From Amoebophrya sp. AT5.2 (lineage: Eukaryota; Sar; Dinophyceae; Syndiniales; Amoebophryaceae), in assembly GCA_005223375.1 (NCBI GenBank), contig RXOD01005870.1:1-12203 (forward strand): a stretch of 12,203 bases of DNA. Direction: 5' to 3'. Of this stretch, positions 6,615-12,203 are shown piece by piece. The notes beneath the pieces are model-generated. The model made no database searches and was not told where the DNA came from. It saw only the letters and a program-made list of their open reading frames with translations. A program made the position numbers and the translations under genes. The number at the start of each line of letters is the position of its first letter. The stretch's first letter is position 1.

Positions 6615-9131
6615 ATGGCCACGTTTGTCTCTCGCGGCGCGTCGTGGTGCTTCCGGGCACAAAGGCGAGCCCACCAGTGTCCGCCGCGTTTGATTACCTG
6701 CTGTGCCTTTGTCCTGCGCGCAGCTTTTCTTTTACCAGAAGCAGTTTCGCGTTCAACTGCCGAGGCGTCCACTCCAGTAGCGCCTGCACCACAGCCCACC
6801 CTTGAAGACTTGGAGCGCGTGGGCAAATTTTGCAGTTGCGACGTGAACCAGGTGTATTGGCCAAACTACGTCCACCACATGGGCTACCACTGCTGGCGAA
6901 CCTTTCGCAAAGTGGCCGCCTTTCACTTTGTGGATGCGCAGCAGCTCTTTCTCGAGCACTTTCGGGGGGACAACTTCCACGACGTCGCAGAAACGTGTCC
7001 GGTGGGGACGCTGAACCTCGCCACTATCGTCGGAAGCATCTACGAGGTCGGTGTTTTCCTTTGGAGTTTCTATCTTTTCTTTTGGTTCTATACGAATGAG
7101 TGTGCCGTAGTCGTAAAGCCCCTGCGTCGTACTATGAGATTGAGAATTGTAGCTGAGAGCGACACAAAGCCTTGGACATTGCGAGGCATTGAATATTGAA
7201 ACGAAATAGAGGCCCACGACCTTGGGGAGCGGAACTACCTCGATCTGGAGAACTGGATGAGCATGTGGCAGCGGTGGGCGGCGCCCGTCACCGACTACGC
7301 GGACAGCCGTAACGTAACGAGCGTCGACTGTCGCCAAGTGGCCGACGAACTGAGTAGATGGAGGACCGACGCGAACTACGATGATGCCTCCCACCTCGGC
7401 AGTGTTTTCTCCTCCGACAACGGTGGAACAAACGTTGAAAACGGCGTGATTGATGAAGATGAGGCCGCGTCGAGCAGAAGATCACTCGAGGTGGGAGCTG
7501 CGGTGAAGCAGGAGCAGCGGAGCAACGACCACGGGGCAGAAGATCCAAGTCGTGCCGACGAATTCTATACCGACTCGATTCTCCCGTGGGTGTTCGACAT
7601 CCCCCGATTCCGGCAGATGATCGACCGGATGTACAGGAAGTTGTCCGCCTGGCAGCGCCTCCTCTGGGAGGACCAGGAGGATTCCCCGACCGCACGAGAA
7701 GCCGCCCTCTTCTCCCGCTTCGTCGAGACGATCACGCAGAACAGGATACGAGAAGCACTGGCGGGGGTCGGGGGAGCTACAACAAGAACTTCATCCGCGG
7801 GAGAGGAGCAGGCCGCTGCACGAACGACCGAAGAAGGCTCTTTTATGGCGGAACAGGAAAGCAGCACAACTGGAAATGCGGACGGAACGGCAGTAGCGGC
7901 CACCACCGTGGTGGAGGATATGGAGGCACCAAAGACATCGATGGAGCAGCTGCGCGAGGGCATGTCGCTGGGGATTTGTCTCGTATACGGCAACGGCGCG
8001 AGGACGTTCGAGCACTCGTTGCGAACCTACAAGGAGCTCGGGTTGCTGGAGTTAGCGCAGGAGCGCTACGTGTCGTTTCTAGAAGACGTCGAACCCGTGG
8101 TGGAGCCGCGCAACGCAGACGAGGTTGAGGAGGGGAGAAGGGAAGGCGATCGCAATGCAAATGCAGATAGTACATCACCGCAAGATTTGCAGCAGGAAGA
8201 TGCTGGCGGAACAGAAGAGGAGAAAGGGAGCAGCGAGGAAGCCAATTCTTCTAAACCGGCGAAGTCTCCTTCGGAAGCGGCTTGGCGCGCGCGCATCCTG
8301 GTGGAGTTTAGCCTTACCGAGATAAGGTTTGACGACTACCCCTACCCGGACACGTTCATCAAGATTTCGAAAACCTCGTACATGCGCACCGGGAAGGCGT
8401 TCTCCAGTTGCGCGATGCGGGCCAGGACGGAGCTGGTTCTCTTTCTCGAGGACGACTGGGAGATCATTTCCCGGCCCCACCACCTCGTCGTGTATCGTCT
8501 TTTTGATGCTGCGCGGCTGCTTCTCCAGAAAAAGGCCGACATGGTGCATCTCCGGCACAAGCTGTTTTACGGGCCGCCGTACTACGAGCTGCTTACCGCC
8601 GTGCAGCACAACGAACCGCCACCGGTGAGTCTGGCGCTGTACTTCTCGGAAGATCCGGTGAGTTCGGCCACCACGAGTTTCCCCGATTCGTACTGGTCCC
8701 CGCCGTTTTTGGAGCATCCCTTCTGCGACAACAACCGAACCAGCTGGCTGCGGGCCCTGAAGCACCAAAGCTTTGGTGACTTCGGGGAGCGCGACGACCA
8801 CCAAGACTCCTCCCCGCTTCCAGCTGTGGAGGGCCCGACAAAGAGCCACTTGTACTGGTGCGACGCCGAGCTCTCCGCGAACGTCTGCCACTCGACGCTG
8901 GCGGCGAAGGACCCCTTCCGCAACCTGTTCTACACGACGAATCCGACGCTGTACCGACGGAAGGACTGGATCCGGTTTTTCTCGCCGACGGTCGCGATTC
9001 TGGGGGACGCGCGGGCCATCGAGGAGAGTATTACTGTGAGCTACCAATGGCGCGAAAATCCCGGCTTCACCGTCGCGTTCTCGCCCGGTCTCTTCCGGCA
9101 CAAGCGCGTGGACAGGGCGAAGTGGCTGTGA
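6615..9131 (+). CDS. Probable GT-A-fold glycosyltransferase, Golgi type II-like, two exons
   Basis: The exons are 6615-7046 (144 codons) and 7212-9131, giving 783 residues. Start context AAAAAATGG. Residues ~26-44 are a hydrophobic signal or signal-anchor segment after a basic N-terminus. Residues ~65-170 form a Cys/His/Trp-rich region (KFCSCDVNQVYW, MGYHCW). From residue ~398 a glycosyltransferase-like part begins: GICLVYGNGARTFEHSL, then KAFSSCAMRARTELVLFL leading into EDDW (557-560), a DXD-type site that in GT-A enzymes binds the metal and nucleotide sugar. The C-terminus (NPTLYRRKDW at ~721-730, then PGLFRHKRVDR near residue 770) resembles the acceptor-side end of such enzymes. Long acidic or Ser/Thr/Gly-rich inserts lie at ~200-260, ~330-390 and ~442-500, the last inside the GT-A fold, making the protein unusually long. 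Donor sugar and acceptor are unknown. The family is inferred from motifs; the coding status is near certain. Confidence 0.85.
7047..7211 (+). other. Glycosyltransferase intron (165 nt, phase 0)
   Basis: Donor TACGAG/GTCGGT and acceptor AATAGAG/GCCCAC join SIYE to AHDLGERNYLDLENW in frame. The intron contains a TGA in the exon 1 frame (7197-7199), so removal is required. A competing AG at 7208-7209 does not keep phase with this donor. Confidence 0.75.
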
Positions 9132-10010
9132 GCGATGATTGTCTTGTCTTTGTGTTTTGAGCGCTGGTCTTGCGTTTGTGGTCACTGTCTGTCTCCATTC
9201 CTTGGATCATTTGCCGATGTTGCGGTGGGTCCTTCCTGATCTTGAATGATGCTGCTGATGCGGGCACATAGAAGTTTTTAGCATGCGTTGACTGGAAGAG
9301 GGACTTCCACTTCCTGCGCGGCGTTCGCACTGCGTCGCAGTATGCGGAATCGAGCGATCGGACGGTGCGCCTTCAGCGTTGTGAAATCTCTAGCGTCAGT
9401 GTTTCGCGTTGCGCAATGAATCGTAAAGGCGTAGCACGAATAGCGATAGCCTCGGAAAGTGTTCTTCAAATTCAGAGTTCGGTAGATCCACGATACTGAG
9501 GATGATCGAGATGCAAATGGCAGAATCCTGATCGCTATTCAAAAAAAAAAATTGGAAACACGCATATGCACCGACCTACACAACTGAAGCTGCCGCGCGC
9601 ATTTATTTTGTGCATCTTTTCATTTTCTGGCATCTTCTCCAAAAAACGAGGAGGACCTTGCCCACGATCAAAATTGATGCGTATTAATTTCATTTTGCGC
9701 CCAAATTTGCGTTTGCACGTGCGGATACCCTTACCATGGAAAGCCCGGTGCCGATCGTTGCATCGTCCCAATCCTAGAAATGCAACTCCCTCCACCACTC
9801 GCTACGACGTGTAAGTGGAACATGTTTGCTCACGATGAATATTGGAGCAGCGAAAATATCAGGGACCCCCGCAGCCACATCACAGAGAGAAAACCTTGTA
9901 TGTGAATCTGAATACTGGAGCTTCGGCTTCGTAGGGCTACGTGTGGTAGCGCAGAACATGTTGAGAACCCAGCCGTCGGAGGGGAGGGCCAAACCAATTT
10001 GATTATTCGC

Positions 10011-10026
10011 GATCATCATGATGATC
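10011..10026. repeat. Perfect 16-bp palindrome GATCATCATGATGATC
   Basis: The sequence equals its own reverse complement. It lies 130 bases before ATG 10156 and is followed by further ATGATCATGATG-like bases. It could be a binding site for a dimeric regulator or simply a slipped GAT/ATC repeat. Confidence 0.6.
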
Positions 10027-10061
10027 ATGATGCTGGAAAAGGAAAGCCAGCACAAGAGCGC

Positions 10062-10080
10062 GCGCGTCGGTTAGACGCGC
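10062..10080. repeat. GC-rich hairpin, 7-bp stem and 5-nt loop
   Basis: GCGCGTC, the loop GGTTA, and GACGCGC form a perfect 7-bp stem 76 bases before ATG 10156. The last in-frame stop before that ORF (TAG 10072-10074) spans the end of the loop and the start of the right arm. If transcribed, it would be a stable 5' leader stem. Confidence 0.55.
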
Positions 10081-10082
10081 AA

Positions 10083-10130
10083 GTGGGTAGTTCTTGCGCA
10101 TCAGCCCAAAGTGAACGCAGTGGGTAGTTC
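10083..10130 (+). repeat. Direct repeat GTGGGTAGTTC x2
   Basis: Exact 11-bp copies at 10083-10093 and 10120-10130, 37 bases apart, sit just upstream of ATG 10156. They might be a paired regulatory element. No known factor site is recognised. Confidence 0.45.
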
Positions 10131-10155
10131 AGCGAGTATTCTTCAGGACAAGACC

Positions 10156-12203
10156 ATGTTAGCCGCCGGCAAGGTCGGTGGAGCCGTGTCGAAATTCTCG
10201 GCGCCCAAGCCCCAAACCTCGGCGGCGCCGCGCCAGTCCGACCTTCCCAATTTGAAGCTGCTTCCCAGCCTGCGGGGCGCTGGTTCCTCGGTGGCAGGAA
10301 CGAGGAATAAAGACCACGCTCTCCGAGGACCGCCTGCGCCAGCTACGGTTTCTACTGCAAGCGCGGCGCGTGCAGGTACAGGTCGAACCGGTAGCAAAGA
10401 TGCGGTGCGGCGGGAGCGGGAGGGGGCCGACGACGACGAGTTTCTGGTGAAAGAGGGCGAGTGGTACTCCTCCGCGTCGAGAAAGGCCAAAAGTGCGGGG
10501 GTACGAGCCGTTCCGATCTTGGGGAAAGCGGCAGCGCCGGCACTTGCGGCCGCGAATTCGCAGCGCGTCGCGGCGCCGTCGCAACGCGTGGCCGGGGGGG
10601 CAATCACTTTCGATGACGTGGCGCGTCAGCCTCGGTCTGAAGGAGGAGGACGGGTGGACAAGAACTCTAGTTTTATTCCCTCTACTTCCGGGATGTGTAG
10701 TACTTTCGCGCAGTCGTTCTACGACCGCAAGAAGCAGTCTGCGTCCCCCCCTGCCGGCCCGTCGTCTCCCCAGCACGCAACGCGGCAGGTCGTGGACCAC
10801 AGTAAAGCCAGCGCGGCAGATCAACATCGAGCTCAAATGCCTGTGGCTGCGCCGCGACCGCCTGCAGCGCAGAGTGCAACGGGTCTCGTCGTGCCTCCTT
10901 TCTCTTCTACTTCTAGGGCTGCGGCGTCGGGCGGTGTGAAAGTGAACGGGAATGCAGCCGCAAGTGCAATCACCAGCACAAGTCAGCAGGCACCCATTGC
11001 TCCAATCGCAGGAGCGGTAGCAGTTGCAACATCACAGCCGCAGATGATGCAACAGCTGCAACAGCAGCTGGAGCCGTCGGCGTTGTCGCGAAGCCGGATG
11101 TGGGGAAGTAAGCGCGACTCCGCGCCGTCAGCGGAACAGCAGCCGGCAGCGGAAGAAACAGCAGCAGCCCGTGGCGGTTGTGCCGCTGCTGTTCCTTTCG
11201 TTGCTGTTGGAGCCGTCAGCACACAGCAAGATCTGAATCAACCACCAGCGAACGGTGCTGGAAAAGCAGCCACTCCTCCGGGGGATACAAGCGCTGACAC
11301 GTCGGCGCAAGCTGCGCCGGGGCCGTCAGCGGTAGAGAAAAGTGAAAAGGAGTCGGATTACACGGACGTGTTCAAGGACGTTGCAAAACTGTTAGCGAAC
11401 TCCTTCCCAAAGGAGGAAAAAGACACGCCCCCCAAAGAGGGTGCGCGTTCGTCTGCACGAGCCGGGGCTGGGAGTTGGCAAAGGGGCCGCACACTGGCTG
11501 AGGTGAACGCCAATGGGGGAAACCGAAAATTAGGTACTAGTACGGGGGGGCGCACGCTCGCTGAGGTGAATGGCGAGAAGGACGTGGCGACCGTTTTGCA
11601 GAAGATCATTGCTTCGGAAGAAGGGAAGAAATCCATCGCGGAAGTCGTGGCGACGACCGAGCAGACATCGGCTTCCGGCGTCAGGCGCAGTGGGGCGCCA
11701 GCAGCAGCAACCGGAGGGGCGCAAGTAGTCCATCAGCGGCTGCGTGCAATCGAGTCTCATAACCCGCCACCCACCTCTACGAAACACACTCATCAAAAAC
11801 CAGCAGTTCCTGGAACAAAAACGTCCAGTTCAGCATCGTCGACGAGTGCGGTACTACCGCTACCGCCACCCGCTTGCTATACCGACGCTCCCTACCCCTT
11901 TCCGAGTGCGCCGACTCCCGAAGAGGAGATGGATGATGATCTGCAGTCGTGCGACTCCTGGGATCTACAGATGCAGGACGTCGCTGCCAGCCTCGCTTCG
12001 GTGCTGGAGGCCACCGCTCCGGAACCTCCCGCCGCTGCCGCATTGGTGTCTCAGAGGACAGCAGGGGAGACTCAGGAGAGGGAGCAGCGGCCGCGCGAGC
12101 AGAAGGAGGAGTTTGCTCTCGTTGGCGAAAAAACGACTTCGACGAAGAGCGGCGCCGTGCTGGACCACAAAACGACAAACACTTCCTCACGGCTGCTGTT
12201 TCC
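10156..12203 (+). CDS. Large low-complexity protein, unknown (3' truncated by window edge)
   Basis: ATG 10156 (A at -3; previous in-frame stop TAG 10072-10074) opens 682 codons with no stop up to the window end. The protein is dominated by Ala, Ser, Pro, Gly and Gln and is probably disordered. Recognisable islands are a charged patch at ~86-113 (ADDDEFLVKEGEWYSSASRK), a Gln/Met stretch at ~294-305 (PQMMQQLQQQLE), a more helical part at ~399-419 (SDYTDVFKDVAKLLANSF), two GRTLAEVN copies at 444-451 and 465-472, and an acidic part at ~590-600 (TPEEEMDDDL). The repeat copies differ at four bases, all at third codon positions, and a smaller pair of SQRVA copies (135-139, 142-146) also differs only at third positions. 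That pattern argues that this frame is translated. No known domain is recognised. Scaffold, RNA-binding or cytoskeletal adaptor roles would be guesses. An intron within the frame is not needed but cannot be excluded. Confidence 0.75.
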   Translation, partial: MLAAGKVGGAVSKFSAPKPQTSAAPRQSDLPNLKLLPSLRGAGSSVAGTRNKDHALRGPPAPATVSTASAARAGTGRTGSKDAVRREREGADDDEFLVKEGEWYSSASRKAKSAGVRAVPILGKAAAPALAAANSQRVAAPSQRVAGGAITFDDVARQPRSEGGGRVDKNSSFIPSTSGMCSTFAQSFYDRKKQSASPPAGPSSPQHATRQVVDHSKASAADQHRAQMPVAAPRPPAAQSATGLVVPPFSSTSRAAASGGVKVNGNAAASAITSTSQQAPIAPIAGAVAVATSQPQMMQQLQQQLEPSALSRSRMWGSKRDSAPSAEQQPAAEETAAARGGCAAAVPFVAVGAVSTQQDLNQPPANGAGKAATPPGDTSADTSAQAAPGPSAVEKSEKESDYTDVFKDVAKLLANSFPKEEKDTPPKEGARSSARAGAGSWQRGRTLAEVNANGGNRKLGTSTGGRTLAEVNGEKDVATVLQKIIASEEGKKSIAEVVATTEQTSASGVRRSGAPAAATGGAQVVHQRLRAIESHNPPPTSTKHTHQKPAVPGTKTSSSASSTSAVLPLPPPACYTDAPYPFPSAPTPEEEMDDDLQSCDSWDLQMQDVAASLASVLEATAPEPPAAAALVSQRTAGETQEREQRPREQKEEFALVGEKTTSTKSGAVLDHKTTNTSSRLLF
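11485..11571 (+). repeat. Internal protein repeat GRTLAEVN x2 (period 21 codons)
   Basis: Copies are at 11485-11508 and 11548-11571. At DNA level they differ in the Gly, Thr, Leu and Asn codons, each at the third base only. This could be a short linear motif that binds a partner twice. Confidence 0.8.

Larger units (their letters stand above)
9132..10155. other. Spacer between the glycosyltransferase and the right-end ORF
   Basis: About 1 kb, starting with a T/G-rich stretch (9137-9200) suited to a 3' UTR. It holds an A11 run (9541-9551) and an AT-rich patch (about 9665-9710). An 82-codon ATG ORF at 9566-9814 has a short hydrophobic part (AFILCIFSFSGIF) and a basic remainder; an opposing ORF covers the same bases, and I trust neither. 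Near the right end lie a palindrome, a hairpin and a repeated GTGGGTAGTTC (listed separately), which would fall in the promoter or 5' leader of the next gene. Confidence 0.5.

Noticed and set aside
6753..7394. 213-codon minus-strand open frame
   Set aside because: It runs across the glycosyltransferase exon/intron boundary and has no recognisable domain; the + strand gene explains the openness.
8175..9185. 336-codon open frame on the minus strand
   Set aside because: It lies wholly opposite the glycosyltransferase exon, is Arg/Val/Pro-rich without domains, and is a shadow of GC-rich codons in the real frame.
10159..10836. 225-codon minus-strand open frame (and a 154-codon one at 10143-10607)
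   Set aside because: The + strand frame covers the same bases for 682 codons and has repeats that differ only at third positions, so the minus frames are shadows.
1..12203. tRNA genes, rRNA, CRISPR arrays, insertion sequences, transposon ends, bacterial operons
   Set aside because: I searched by eye for B-box-like GGTTCGANTCC, regularly spaced repeats and transposase motifs and found none. Gene structure is eukaryotic with spliceosomal introns.

Overview
The window looks like nuclear DNA of a microbial eukaryote, most likely a protist or alga. Two families recognisable by sight, a spliceosomal Sm protein and a longin-type R-SNARE, are each interrupted by short introns (89-155 nt) with GT...AG ends, and removing those introns restores complete proteins of normal size. 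There are no operons, Shine-Dalgarno sites or other bacterial features. Every supported gene lies on the + strand. The sequence is fairly GC-rich, and the larger proteins carry long acidic or Ala/Ser/Pro/Gln-rich low-complexity stretches. The exact lineage cannot be fixed from the sequence.

Layout. (1) 2-445: the 3' end of a gene for a single-pass membrane protein with a basic cytosolic tail. (2) 1133-1660: a three-exon gene for SmF (86 aa), a core subunit of the spliceosomal Sm ring. A candidate exon or uORF and a possible 5' UTR intron lie just upstream. (3) 1661-2771: a long spacer with an A15 tract and no convincing gene. (4) 2772-3846: a four-exon gene for a 236-aa longin/R-SNARE/TM protein whose zero-layer Arg is a Thr. 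(5) 3847-6600: a difficult region with several open stretches whose ends look like splice sites. The best model is a two-exon gene (5792-6358) for a 154-aa protein with a signal-peptide-like start ending SSAF. A 66-aa ORF with a strong hydrophobic segment follows at 6321-6521. (6) 6615-9131: a two-exon gene for a 783-aa protein resembling a Golgi type II glycosyltransferase, with an EDDW motif and acidic inserts. (7) 9132-10155: a spacer with a hairpin and palindrome cluster. (8) 10156-12203: an uninterrupted 682-codon frame that runs off the window and encodes a low-complexity, probably disordered protein of unknown role.

The genes do not form a pathway. They belong to separate housekeeping systems: mRNA splicing, membrane fusion and probable secretory-pathway glycosylation. 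I see no defence system, mobile element, CRISPR array, rRNA or tRNA. The points most worth attention are the arginine-free SNARE zero layer, the large uncharacterised frame at the right end with a frame-confirming internal repeat, the insert-rich glycosyltransferase, and the possible cryptic exons at 4-6.4 kb.
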